A stretch of 64,000 nt of DNA. Source: Neohoeflea coraliihabitans. Its GTDB lineage: Bacteria > Pseudomonadota > Alphaproteobacteria > Rhizobiales > Rhizobiaceae. The stretch lies in the NCBI RefSeq assembly GCF_019334345.1, contig NZ_JAHWQX010000003.1, positions 434,001 to 498,000 on the forward strand, written 5' to 3'. The notes beneath the pieces are model-generated. The model did no database searches. It had not been told where the DNA came from and worked only from the letters and a program-made list of their open reading frames with translations. Made by a program: the position numbers and the translations under genes. Below, in pieces: positions 38,575 to 47,152 of this stretch (positions are counted from its first letter, which is position 1; every line of letters begins with the position of its first letter).

Positions 38575-39611
38575 GTGAAGACAAGGACATTCTGATCAAG
38601 GTTGAAGGACGTGTCGGGCATGTCACGCTGAACCGGCCGAAGGCGCTGAATGCGCTGACCTACGATATGGTGCTGGCGCTCGAAGAGGCGCTCGATGCAT
38701 GGCGCGATGATCCGGACATCGCGATGGTGCTGATTGACGCGGCGGGCGACAAGGCGTTCTGCGCCGGCGGCGATATCCAGGCGATGTATCGGCATGGCAA
38801 GGACGGCGACTACGATTACGCGCGGCGTTTCTGGGCTGACGAATACCGGCTCAATGCGAAGATCGCCGGCTATGCGAAGCCCTTCGTGGCACTGATGCAT
38901 GGCATCGTGATGGGCGGTGGTGTCGGCTTGTCGGCGCATGGGCGCCACCGCATTGTCACCGACACGACGATGCTGGCAATGCCGGAATGTGCGATCGGCC
39001 TGATCCCGGACGTTGGCGGCACCTTTCTTCTGGCGCGGGCGCGCGGCCGGCTCGGCGAGTATCTCGGCCTGACCGGCACCCGGCTCGGCGCGGCAGATGC
39101 CATCTATGCCGGTTTTGCGGACAGCTATGTGCCTTTGGACAGGCTCGAGGCCTTGCGCGCGGCGCTTCTCGACAGTGGCGACCCGGCGGTGATCGAGGAC
39201 TTTGCCGGGGAGCCGCCGGAAGGGCGGCTTGCGGCTATCGAAGTCGATGTCGACGAGGTGTTCGAGCAGGGATCGGCGCTCGACTGCCTGAGGATGCTTG
39301 AAAGCCGGGACGAGGAGTGGGCCGCCAAGGCCGCCAAGGCCATTCGCGGCGGCTCGCCGATCTCGCTGGCCTGCACCTTCGAGATGGTGCGTGCCTCGCG
39401 GACCGATCTGACGCTGGAAGATTCGCTGAAGCGCGAATACCGCTTCTCCTCGCGCTGCATGGAGCATGGTGATTTTCTCGAAGGCATCCGCGCCGCGGTG
39501 ATCGACAAGGACCGGCAGCCGAAATTCTCCAAGCCGGGACTTGAAGCAGTGACGCAGGAGGATGTCGCCTCCATGCTGGCGGAACCGCCGGGCGGCGATA
39601 TCGAGCTTTAA
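38571..39611 (+). CDS. 3-hydroxyisobutyryl-CoA hydrolase (enoyl-CoA hydratase fold)
   Basis: The 346-residue crotonase-fold protein has 'AFCAGGDIQAMY' (oxyanion hole), 'MGGGVGLSAHGRHRIVT' and 'MPECAIGLIPDVGGTFLLAR', with the Glu and Asp of HIBCH. The long C-terminal helical region ('FSSRCMEHGDFLEGIRAAVI') separates it from simple enoyl-CoA hydratases. It releases 3-hydroxyisobutyrate from its CoA ester, the step before MmsB. GTG start, translationally coupled to the acyl-CoA dehydrogenase. It could also hydrate methacrylyl-CoA; no separate hydratase is seen in the operon. Confidence 0.88.
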   Translation: MSEDKDILIKVEGRVGHVTLNRPKALNALTYDMVLALEEALDAWRDDPDIAMVLIDAAGDKAFCAGGDIQAMYRHGKDGDYDYARRFWADEYRLNAKIAGYAKPFVALMHGIVMGGGVGLSAHGRHRIVTDTTMLAMPECAIGLIPDVGGTFLLARARGRLGEYLGLTGTRLGAADAIYAGFADSYVPLDRLEALRAALLDSGDPAVIEDFAGEPPEGRLAAIEVDVDEVFEQGSALDCLRMLESRDEEWAAKAAKAIRGGSPISLACTFEMVRASRTDLTLEDSLKREYRFSSRCMEHGDFLEGIRAAVIDKDRQPKFSKPGLEAVTQEDVASMLAEPPGGDIEL

Positions 39612-39662
39612 GACCGGCGGCACTACGGAACGGGTTGAGACAGGCGCAGACGGGAGCAAGCT

Positions 39663-40535
39663 ATGCGGATCGGATTTATCGGACTGGGCAATATGGGGGC
39701 CCCGATGGCCGTCAATCTGGCCAGGGCCGGCCACGAGGTGACCGGCTTCGACGTGGCCGGAGTCAGCGTCGACGGCGTCAAAATGGCGGCCTCGGCGGTG
39801 GACGCGGTGGACGGCAAGGAGGCGGTAATCACCATGTTGCCGAACGGCGCGATCCTGCGATCGGTGTATGAGGAGATCGTGCCGGCCGGGGCGCCGGGGG
39901 CCAGCTTCATCGATTGTTCGACCGTCGATGTCGACAGTGCCCGCGCCGCGCATGAGCTTGCCGCCAAGGCCGGGCTGCTTTCAGTGGATGCACCGGTGTC
40001 CGGCGGTATCGGTGGCGCGGCTGCTGGCACGCTGACGTTCATGGCGGGTGGATCGGACGCGGCCTTTGCGAAGGCGGCGCCGCTGTTCGACATCATGGGT
40101 CAGAAAGCCGTGCATTGCGGTGAGGCGGGCGCCGGTCAGGCGGCAAAGATCTGCAACAACATGATTCTCGGCATCTCGATGATCGGCGTGTGCGAGGCAT
40201 TCGCGCTGGCCGACAAGCTCGGCCTCGACCGGCAGAAGATGTTCGATGTGGTGTCGACTTCATCGGGCTCGTGCTGGTCGGTCAACACCTATTGTCCGGC
40301 GCCCGGCGTCGGCCCGCAAAGCCCGGCGGACAATGACTACAAGCCGGGTTTTGCCGCCGACCTGATGCTCAAGGATCTCAACCTGTCACAGCAGGCGGCC
40401 GCCGCGGCGAATGCGCCGACGCCGCTCGGCCAGCATGCGACCGAGATCTACGAGGCCTTTGTCGGCGAGGGCGGCAAGGGGCGCGATTTTTCCGCCGTGC
40501 TGCCGTGGCTGAGCGGCAAGGGCAGGGACGCCTGA
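39663..40535 (+). CDS. mmsB: 3-hydroxyisobutyrate dehydrogenase
   Basis: Oxidises 3-hydroxyisobutyrate to methylmalonate semialdehyde with NAD, feeding MmsA. The 290-residue beta-hydroxyacid dehydrogenase has 'MRIGFIGLGNMGAPMAVNLA' at the N-terminus, substrate loop 'DAPVSGGIGGAAAGTLTFMA' and catalytic Lys in 'GQAAKICNNMILG'. GGGAGCAAGCT precedes the ATG. It completes a valine pathway from isobutyryl-CoA to propionyl-CoA in this operon. Confidence 0.94.
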   Translation: MRIGFIGLGNMGAPMAVNLARAGHEVTGFDVAGVSVDGVKMAASAVDAVDGKEAVITMLPNGAILRSVYEEIVPAGAPGASFIDCSTVDVDSARAAHELAAKAGLLSVDAPVSGGIGGAAAGTLTFMAGGSDAAFAKAAPLFDIMGQKAVHCGEAGAGQAAKICNNMILGISMIGVCEAFALADKLGLDRQKMFDVVSTSSGSCWSVNTYCPAPGVGPQSPADNDYKPGFAADLMLKDLNLSQQAAAAANAPTPLGQHATEIYEAFVGEGGKGRDFSAVLPWLSGKGRDA

Positions 40536-40539
40536 GGCT

Positions 40540-41436
40540 GTGAATGCAGCCGCAGCGCAGCCGCAGCGGATTTCGGGCGACCGCCTTGTGCTGCTCGGCA
40601 CCAAGGGCGGGCCGGCCATCCGTCCCGGCGGCCCGTCGCCGACCGCCAGCCTGCTCGAGATCGGCGGGCGCCGGATCGTCATTGATTGCGGGCTCGGCGT
40701 GGCGCGTGGCCTTGTCGATGCGGGCGTGGCGCTGCCGCGCATCGATCTGATCTTCATCACGCATCTGCATTCCGACCACGTCCTGGAACTGGGGCCACTG
40801 TTGCACACGGCCTGGACGGCGGGACTGGCGCAGCGCGTTCGCGTGTTCGGCCCGCCTGGGACGCGCGCCGTCTGGGATGGGTTCTGCCAGTCGATGACCT
40901 TTGATATCGAGTTGCGGATCATTGATGAGGGACGACCGGATCTGCGCGATTTGGTGATGATCGAAGAGCGCGGCGAAGGGCCGGTGCTCGGCGAGGGCGA
41001 TCTCGGCGTGGAGGCCTTGCGGGTCGATCATCCGCCGGTGGACGATTGTTTTGCGCTCAAATTCGTCTTCGGTGGCCGGTCGATCGTGTTCTCCGCCGAT
41101 ACGGCCTATTTCCCGCCGCTCGCCGATTTCGCGCGTGAGGCCGACATTCTGGTGCATGAGGCGATGCACCCGGCAGGCGTCGACCGACTGGTGGCGCGGA
41201 CCGGCAATGGTGCGCGCCTGCGGGACCATCTGATGGCCAGTCATACGCTGGCTGCCGATGTCGGGCGTCTTGCGGCCAGTGCGCAGGTGCGGCATCTCGT
41301 TCTCAACCACCTGGTGCCGGCCGATGATCCCGAGATCACGAACCAGAGCTGGGTCGAGGAAGTGCGCAAGCACTGGGCCGGGCCCTTGACGGTCGGCACC
41401 GATGGTCTGGAGATCGCCCTGTCCGGTAACGCCTAG
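40540..41436 (+). CDS. metallo-beta-lactamase-fold hydrolase (RNase Z/arylsulfatase-like)
   Basis: The 298-residue protein has the metal-binding motif 'FITHLHSDHVLELGPL' near residue 73, further ligands in 'FSADTAYFPP' and 'HLVLNHLVPADDP', and a second conserved His in 'DHPPVDDCFALKF'. The arrangement resembles the ElaC/arylsulfatase branch. The N-terminal 'GTKGGPAIRPGGPSPTASLL' fits small-molecule hydrolases of this branch rather than RNase Z. It starts with GTG 5 bases after mmsB, so it is cotranscribed; the role in valine or related acid catabolism is unknown. Confidence 0.78.
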   Translation: MNAAAAQPQRISGDRLVLLGTKGGPAIRPGGPSPTASLLEIGGRRIVIDCGLGVARGLVDAGVALPRIDLIFITHLHSDHVLELGPLLHTAWTAGLAQRVRVFGPPGTRAVWDGFCQSMTFDIELRIIDEGRPDLRDLVMIEERGEGPVLGEGDLGVEALRVDHPPVDDCFALKFVFGGRSIVFSADTAYFPPLADFAREADILVHEAMHPAGVDRLVARTGNGARLRDHLMASHTLAADVGRLAASAQVRHLVLNHLVPADDPEITNQSWVEEVRKHWAGPLTVGTDGLEIALSGNA

Positions 41437-41459
41437 ACCGGGCTTTCGCCGGAGACCGC

Positions 41460-42770
41460 TCAGACGGGTCGGCGGCGTGCCGACAGGCCATGAATCAGCT
41501 TGGCGCCAAATTCGTAATAGCCCGCACGGGCGCCGGCGAAACGCTCGACGTGGCTGTCGACAGGCCGGAGCGGCAGGCACCCGGGGTCGCCGTCAAGCAG
41601 CGCCGTCGCAGCCTGTGTGCCAAACAGGGTCCCCGGCGCGATGCCGCGCCCGGAATAACCAAAACAGGCCAGCGCATTGTGCCCGCAGGCGACGATCTTC
41701 GGAATATGATCGGATGTCATGGCGATGCGGCCGCTCCAGGCCTGCTCGAAGGCAATATCGGCCAGGGCCGGATAAAGGGCGCGCAGCTTGCGCCGGGCCC
41801 AGGCGTGGTGGACCGAGGCGCCGCGCACTTCAAGGCTGCCGACCCCGCCGACGATCAACCGTCCGGCGCCGTCGATGCGGATCGATGACATCACCATGGC
41901 CGTATCCCAGCAGCCCTCACCGCCGGGCAGGATGGTGCGGCGCATGTCGGGCGGGATCGGAACGGTGGCGAACTGGCAGTAGTTGAATGCGACATAGGCC
42001 GGCTTGCAGGGTTCTTCGAAGCCGAAATGGTAGGCGTTGGTGGCAATCAGAACGTGTCCGGCGCGCACCGTGCATCCATTGGCCACAACACACCAGGTGT
42101 CATTGCTGCGTGTCAGCGCGGTGACCGGCGACTGTTCATGGACCTGAGCGCCGTGCGCTGTGGCGGCGCGGGCCAGGCCGCGACAATAGGCGAGCGGCTG
42201 AATAGTGCCGGCGCGCGGGTCGAAGAGGGCGCCGAGAAAGGCGCCGGATCCGGTGCGGCGGGCGGTTTCGGCCGGGTCGAGGATCGACAGCGGGGCGCCG
42301 TGTCGATTGCCCTGGCGAAGGCGCTTTCTGAGATCGGCAAGACCCTTCGCCGCATGGGCGAGATGCAGCGTGCCGCGGCGCACGGGCTCGCAGTCGATCG
42401 CTTCGCGCTCGATTAAGGAAAACACCTTCTGCGGCCCTTGCCCAAGAACCGAGACCAGCTGCCCGCCCTCCTTGTCACCGAGCGCTTTCAGCACCGCATC
42501 GGGCGGGAGCCACAGGCCGGCATTGACCAGCCCGACATTGCGGCCGGAACCGCCATGTCCGACCGTTTCGGCCTCCAGAAGGCAAACCGAGGCGCCGCGT
42601 CTTGCCGCTTCAAGCGCCGCGGCCGTGCCGGTAAAGCCGCCGCCGATCACCAGCAGATCGACCGCGTGGTTGCGCGTCAGGGGCGGCGCATCGAACTGTT
42701 CGCGCGCCGTCCGGGCCCACAGGCTGGAATGGAGTGCGGCGTTCTGCGCTGCTTCCTCCACGGCCGGCAT
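41460..42770 (-). CDS. FAD-dependent amine/imino-acid oxidase, AmaA-like
   Basis: The 436-residue DAO-family protein has the dinucleotide motif 'LLVIGGGFTGTAAALEAA' near residue 40, 'GGSGRNVGLVNAGLW' (flavin loop) and a C-terminal 'GYSGRGIAPGTLFG'. In Pseudomonas, pipecolate oxidase AmaA pairs with aldehyde dehydrogenase AmaB; here the same pair appears with the ALDH gene upstream in the same direction, so L-pipecolate to piperideine-6-carboxylate is the best guess. Alternatives are gamma-glutamylputrescine or sarcosine-type oxidases. Its partner gene is frameshifted, so the pathway may be dead or the sequence in error. Confidence 0.7.
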   Translation of the reverse strand: MPAVEEAAQNAALHSSLWARTAREQFDAPPLTRNHAVDLLVIGGGFTGTAAALEAARRGASVCLLEAETVGHGGSGRNVGLVNAGLWLPPDAVLKALGDKEGGQLVSVLGQGPQKVFSLIEREAIDCEPVRRGTLHLAHAAKGLADLRKRLRQGNRHGAPLSILDPAETARRTGSGAFLGALFDPRAGTIQPLAYCRGLARAATAHGAQVHEQSPVTALTRSNDTWCVVANGCTVRAGHVLIATNAYHFGFEEPCKPAYVAFNYCQFATVPIPPDMRRTILPGGEGCWDTAMVMSSIRIDGAGRLIVGGVGSLEVRGASVHHAWARRKLRALYPALADIAFEQAWSGRIAMTSDHIPKIVACGHNALACFGYSGRGIAPGTLFGTQAATALLDGDPGCLPLRPVDSHVERFAGARAGYYEFGAKLIHGLSARRRPV

Positions 42771-42870
42771 CTCAGATCAGCCGCCGGCAGGCTGCCGAGG
42801 CCGGCTCGGCGAGGTGGGGAGCGGGCGTTGCGCCCGTCTCCCGTTGGCTTGTGTGCAGCGCCATTGGTTA

Positions 42871-44398
42871 TCAACCGATGTCGAAGGAGACGCCCTGTGC
42901 GAGCGGCAGATCGCGGGAATAATTGATCGTGTTGGTGGCACGGCGCATGTAGCCCTTCCACGCGTCCGAGCCGGATTCGCGTCCGCCGCCGGTTTCCTTC
43001 TCACCGCCGAAAGCGCCGCCGATTTCCGCACCGGACGTGCCGATATTGACATTGGCGATGCCGCAATCGGAGCCATCGGCGGAGAGAAAGCGTTCCGCCT
43101 CCTGCATGTCGCGGGTGAAGATCGATGAAGACAATCCAGCCGCGACGGCATTGTGATCGGCCAGCGCCTGGTCGAAATCATCATATTTCATGACATACAG
43201 GATCGGTGCGAAGGTCTCCTCGAGCACCGGCCCGGTTTGGCGCGGCATTTCGACGAGCGCCGGACGGACATAATAGGCCGTCTCAGGGCCCGCATCGGTG
43301 ATGCGTTCGCCGCCGGTCACCGTAGCGCCCTCGGCGCGGGCCGCCTCGAGTGCTTTCTGCATATTGTCATAGGCCGCCTTGTCGACCAACGGGCCGACAA
43401 GGGCATCGGTTTCCAGCGGGCTGCCGATGGAGACGCTCTGATAGGCGGCTTTCAGGCGCGGCACCAGCGCATCGTACAGGCTCTCGTGCACGAACAGCCG
43501 GCGCATCGAGGTGCAGCGCTGGCCGGCGGTGCCCATGGCGCCGAAGGCAATGGCCCGCAGCGCCATATCGACGTCGGCGGTGGGTCCGACAATGCCGCCA
43601 TTGTTGCCGCCAAGCTCCAGAATTGAGCGGGCGAAACGGCGCGCCAGGCGGGGTCCGACCTCGCGGCCCATGCGGGTCGAGCCGGTTGCCGATACCAGCG
43701 CCACCTTCGGATGGTCAACGATCGCCTCGCCGACAACCCGGTCCCCGATCAAGACCTGCGAGAGGTTGTCCGGCGCATCGCCGAAGCGGGCCAGAGCGCG
43801 GTCAAGCACGGCCTGGCAGGCCAGCGCCGTCAGCGGGCTCTTTTCCGACGGTTTCCAGACGACCGCATTGCCGCAGACGAGCGCCAGCGCCGTATTCCAG
43901 GACCAGACCGCGACGGGAAAGTTGAACGCCGTGATGACACCGACGACGCCGAGCGGGTGCCAGGTTTCCATCATGCGGTGGCCGGGGCGTTCGGTGGCGA
44001 TGGTCAGACCGTAAAGCTGACGCGACAGACCGACGGCAAAATCGCAGATGTCGATCATCTCCTGAACCTCGCCTTCGCCTTCCGAGGGGGACCTTGCCGG
44101 CCTCGATCGAAACGAGCCGTCCGAGGTCGGCCTTGGCGGCGCGCAGTTCCTCGCCAAGCAGGCGGATCAACTCGCCGCGGCGCGGTGGCGGAACCAGCCG
44201 CCAGGCGGAAAAGGCGGTGTGCGCGGCCTCGATGGCCGCGTTGCACTCTTCTGCCGAGCAGGTCTTGAGACGTGCCACTTCGGCGCCGCTGACCGGAGAG
44301 TAGGTCGGCATGTCGCCGCCGGACAGAACATCGGCAGAAACGCCGAGCCGCTGCATGAGGGTAACCGTTTCGTGCTTGAGATCGAGTGATTGGGCCAT
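42871..44398 (-). pseudogene. amaB: aminoadipate-semialdehyde / piperideine-6-carboxylate dehydrogenase (AmaB type), single-base frameshift
   Basis: The two halves read in different frames. The first ends in 'LVSIEAGKVP' and the second resumes 'SEGEGEVQEMIDICDFAVGL'. The break is a run of five G (plus strand 44086-44090); with four G one continuous 508-residue ALDH7-type protein results. It carries the family hallmark 'YGLTIATERPGHRMMETWHP', catalytic Cys in 'GTAGQRCTSMRRLFV' and 'ILELGGNNGGIVG'. Everything else is intact, with no other stop, so the lesion is either very recent or a homopolymer sequencing error. It lies between the AmaA-like gene and an FAD-oxidase fragment. Confidence 0.85.
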
Positions 44399-44409
44399 GG
44401 AATGCTCCG

Positions 44410-44637
44410 TCATTTATTCAGTTGCTGTCCTGGTGTATCGCGCCCGGGCTCTGTCTGGAAGCGGACCGCGGCGAAGGAACCTTGTGTCAATGTGCCTGTC
44501 AATCCGGCGGCGATGCGGCGAAGTGCGGCGGGTGTGTAGCGGTCAAAATAGGCCTGGTTGCGGCGGCCGATGCCATGTTCGGCGCTGTAGCTTCCGGCGT
44601 AGCGTTCTACGGCCGCCGAAACAACCCAATCCGGCAT
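44410..44637 (-). pseudogene. fragment of an FAD-linked oxidase C-terminal domain (GlcD/D-2-hydroxyglutarate dehydrogenase type)
   Basis: The 75-residue open frame contains 'VVSAAVERYAGSYSAEHGIG' followed by 'RRNQAYFDRYTPAALRRIAA', the conserved near-C-terminal helix and SAEHGIG motif of FAD-linked oxidases such as glycolate and D-2-hydroxyglutarate dehydrogenases. The expected 400 or more upstream residues are absent (a stop and then the 3' end of pno lie there), and the C-terminus diverges after 'RRIAAG'. It ends 11 bases before the ALDH start. It is a remnant of a deletion or rearrangement, possibly of a lysine-catabolism gene. Confidence 0.65.
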
Positions 44638-44670
44638 TTAGATATTCACTCGTGAAAGAATAAAGCCCGC

Positions 44671-44689
44671 CGCGGCTCTTGCTGCCGCG
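44671..44689 (-). terminator. possible terminator of the GntR-pno transcript
   Basis: Stem CGCGGC/GCCGCG with a 7-base loop just after the pno stop. On the minus strand it is followed, after a short GC stretch, by TTTATTCTTT. Weak T-run. Confidence 0.35.
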
Positions 44690-44695
44690 TCGCGC

Positions 44696-46231
44696 TCAGG
44701 GCGTTTTTAGACCGGCCGCCCAGTGCTCAGCGATGGCGACAACAGCGGCATTGATCGGGCCGCTGGGGATGGCCGGCATGATCGACGCATCGACGATGAA
44801 GGCGTTGCCGAGGCCGTTGATGCGCAAGTCGGGGTCGACGACGGCGGTCTCATCGCGGCCCATGCGGCAGGTGCCGCACGGGTGATGATGGGTCGAGGCG
44901 GTGCGGGCGATGAAGGCATCGAGTTCGGCGTCCGAACGCATGTCCGCTCCGGGCAGAACTTCACAGTCGCGCCACGCCTCGAGTGCCTTGTGATGGCCGA
45001 GCTGACGGGCAAGCTGCAAGGCTGTACGGAAGGTGGCGCGGTCATGATCGGTCGACAGATAGTGCGGATCGATGAGCGGCGGCTGGTCCGGATCGGCGCT
45101 GCCTGGCTTGACGACACCACGGCTGGCGGGATGCGTCACGCCGCATAGCAGCGTGTAGGCGGTACCATAGGGCGGGGTTTCAAAGCCCGGCGCGGCAGAC
45201 GGCGCCACGACGCAGGCCAAAACGATATCCGGCTGCGTGTGGCGGGCGCTCAGATCGGAGCTGTCGAGATACATCAACGATTCGGAGTGCTGCAGGCGCG
45301 AGGGTGGAACCGATTGGCGGGCGCGATAGACATTGCCGAGAACGAGCAGGTGATCCTGCAGATTGCGCCCCACCTCCGGGCTGTCGAAGCGGCAATCGAC
45401 GCCGATCTGCCTGAGCGTATCGGCCGAGCCGATGCCCGAGCGCATCAAGAGCATTGGCGAGGCGATGGCGCCGGCGCAGATGACGATGCGGTCCGCGGTA
45501 AGCGTTACCGGCTGGCCGGTGTGCCGGGCCAAGATGCCGGTGGCCCTGGGCCCCTCGATCAGCAGCCGGTCGACACGATGCTCGGTGAGCAGCGTGAGGT
45601 TGTCGCGCGCCAGGATCTGCGGGTCGAGATAGGCGGTGGCAACGCTCAGACGCCTGCCGTTGCGGAGGGTCAGCGAATTGGGCGCGGTGCCATTGAGCCG
45701 CCCCCTGTTGTGATCGCCGAGTTCGGGGGCGCCGAGCGCGTTGCCGGCAGCCATGTAGGCGCGCACCACAGGGCTGACCGCGTCATCTGGCAGGATGACA
45801 TCGAGCGGGCCGTCGGTGCCGCGTCCGCTGGTGTCGCCGCCGCTGAACGATTCGCTCCTCGTAAAGGCGGGCAGCAGGGAGGCGTAGGACCAGCGGTCGC
45901 CGCCGGCGTGGCGCCAGGGCTCGAAATCTTCGGGGTGGCCGCGCACATGCGCCATGGCATGCATGCAGCTCGATCCGCCGACAAGCCGGCCGCGTGGCCA
46001 GTCGTGACAGCGATCGGCGGTGTGCGGCTGCGGCTCGGTTCTGTAGGCCCAGTCGAACGCCCGGCCCGGCAAGGCCGGCCACTGCAGGGGATCGTCGATA
46101 TCGGGATCTGCCGGAAAGCCTCCGGCCTCGACGAGGCCTACCGAAAGACCAGGATCGTCGCTCAGACGGCGGGCGATCACGGAACCGGCGGAGCCGGCAC
46201 CAAGCACCAGCCAGTCGAAATGGCGCGTCAC
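44696..46231 (-). CDS. pno: pyridoxine 4-oxidase (GMC oxidoreductase)
   Basis: Oxidises pyridoxine to pyridoxal with O2 and FAD, the first step of vitamin B6 catabolism. The 511-residue protein has FAD motif 'VLGAGSAGSVIARRLS', GMC signature 'GRLVGGSSCMHAMAHVRGHP', catalytic His pair in 'STHHHPCGTCRMG' and 'IVDASIMPAIPSGPINAA'. As remembered, the M. loti enzyme shares stretches such as 'VPPSRLQHSES' and 'HHHPCGTCRMG', including parts not conserved among GMC enzymes generally. Later pathway genes (lactonase, aminotransferase, pyridoxal dehydrogenase) are 15 kb away at the window end. It lies 45 bases after the GntR gene, so they share a transcript. Confidence 0.88.
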   Translation of the reverse strand: MTRHFDWLVLGAGSAGSVIARRLSDDPGLSVGLVEAGGFPADPDIDDPLQWPALPGRAFDWAYRTEPQPHTADRCHDWPRGRLVGGSSCMHAMAHVRGHPEDFEPWRHAGGDRWSYASLLPAFTRSESFSGGDTSGRGTDGPLDVILPDDAVSPVVRAYMAAGNALGAPELGDHNRGRLNGTAPNSLTLRNGRRLSVATAYLDPQILARDNLTLLTEHRVDRLLIEGPRATGILARHTGQPVTLTADRIVICAGAIASPMLLMRSGIGSADTLRQIGVDCRFDSPEVGRNLQDHLLVLGNVYRARQSVPPSRLQHSESLMYLDSSDLSARHTQPDIVLACVVAPSAAPGFETPPYGTAYTLLCGVTHPASRGVVKPGSADPDQPPLIDPHYLSTDHDRATFRTALQLARQLGHHKALEAWRDCEVLPGADMRSDAELDAFIARTASTHHHPCGTCRMGRDETAVVDPDLRINGLGNAFIVDASIMPAIPSGPINAAVVAIAEHWAAGLKTP

Positions 46232-46276
46232 GCAAATTCACCGCTGAAAAGCATGTGCGGAGAGGTCCTGCCGCGC

Positions 46277-46948
46277 TCAGGCGGCAAAGGCCCGTGCCCG
46301 ATCGTTGATCTGCTGCTCGACCGAGAGCAGATGTTCGCGCATCGCGGCCTCGGCAGCGTCGGGATCGCGCTTGGCTATGGCATTGGCGATGCGGCGATGC
46401 TCGGCGTCGCGCTGGGCGATGCGTTTCGGGCAGGTGGTCGGCGAGGACGAGGCGACGCGCACCCGCGTATCAACCCCGACATTACGCAGCATCTTGTAGA
46501 ATTCGCGCGCCAGGTGGTTGCGGGCGGCGCTGACCACGGCCAGGTGAAAACTCAAATCGGCTTCGCCCGAACTGGCGTCCGCCGGCGTTGCCGCGGCCGC
46601 CTTGATGGCCTTTATTTCCAGGGCCGTGGCGCGCAGGGAGGCAAGGCGCGCGAAACCCGGTTCAAGCAGCATGCGCAGCTCAAGGATTTCCAGCGGATTG
46701 GTAATGCGCACGAGATCTTCGTTCATCGGCGCGCGGCCGGTGCCGCTGCCGCGCTGGCGCGGCACCTCGACATCGCCGGTCTCGCGCAGATGCACGAGCG
46801 CCTTGCGCAACTGGTGCCGTTTGACCTGCAGCCGCTCGGCCAATGCGCGTTCGGACGGCAAGGTGCCGTCGGTGCGTTGCAACTGCCTCACGGCCTCGAC
46901 AATTTCATCCACTGACCCCTTCGTGGAAGCTTCATCGAAATTGGTCAA
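46277..46948 (-). CDS. GntR family regulator, FadR/FCD type
   Basis: The 223-residue protein has an N-terminal winged helix 'LPSERALAERLQVKRHQLRK' and a C-terminal FCD ligand domain with 'LSFHLAVVSAARNHLAREFY' and 'DAEHRRIANAIAKRDPDAAE', which hold the metal-binding Asp/His residues of FCD regulators. It precedes pno in the same direction and diverges from the GMC/cupin cluster. TGGTTGA motifs in the divergent region and again before the cupin gene are its probable operators. The ligand may be a B6 catabolite or an intermediate of the divergent cluster. Confidence 0.87.
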   Translation of the reverse strand: MTNFDEASTKGSVDEIVEAVRQLQRTDGTLPSERALAERLQVKRHQLRKALVHLRETGDVEVPRQRGSGTGRAPMNEDLVRITNPLEILELRMLLEPGFARLASLRATALEIKAIKAAAATPADASSGEADLSFHLAVVSAARNHLAREFYKMLRNVGVDTRVRVASSSPTTCPKRIAQRDAEHRRIANAIAKRDPDAAEAAMREHLLSVEQQINDRARAFAA

Positions 46949-47039
46949 AGCCCTGTCTCCTTGGTCGCGGTTGGTTGGCGCTGGTGGCGCGCTGTTCGGT
47001 TCGCTGCACAGATAGCGTCGCCGAAGGATGATTCAATTC

Positions 47040-47105
47040 TCAACCACACTAACTGGTTTTTTCTTGGTTGACAATCGCGTCAAGCGCATGGTTGACTTTG
47101 GTTGA
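47040..47105. promoter_or_regulatory. TGGTTGA operator cluster between GntR and GMC oxidoreductase genes
   Basis: There are four copies of the heptamer TGGTTGA within 66 bases: one inverted (47040-47046) and three direct (47065-47071, 47089-47095, 47099-47105), the last two exactly 10 bases apart. The inverted copy and the following ACTGGTT form an imperfect palindrome AACCA-N7-TGGTT. A TTGACA hexamer overlaps the second copy. Probably control DNA for both divergent transcripts. Confidence 0.65.
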
Positions 47106-47152
47106 AACAGGCGGTCCGGGATGGTTCCGACAGCCGTACCGCGGGGATGTGC

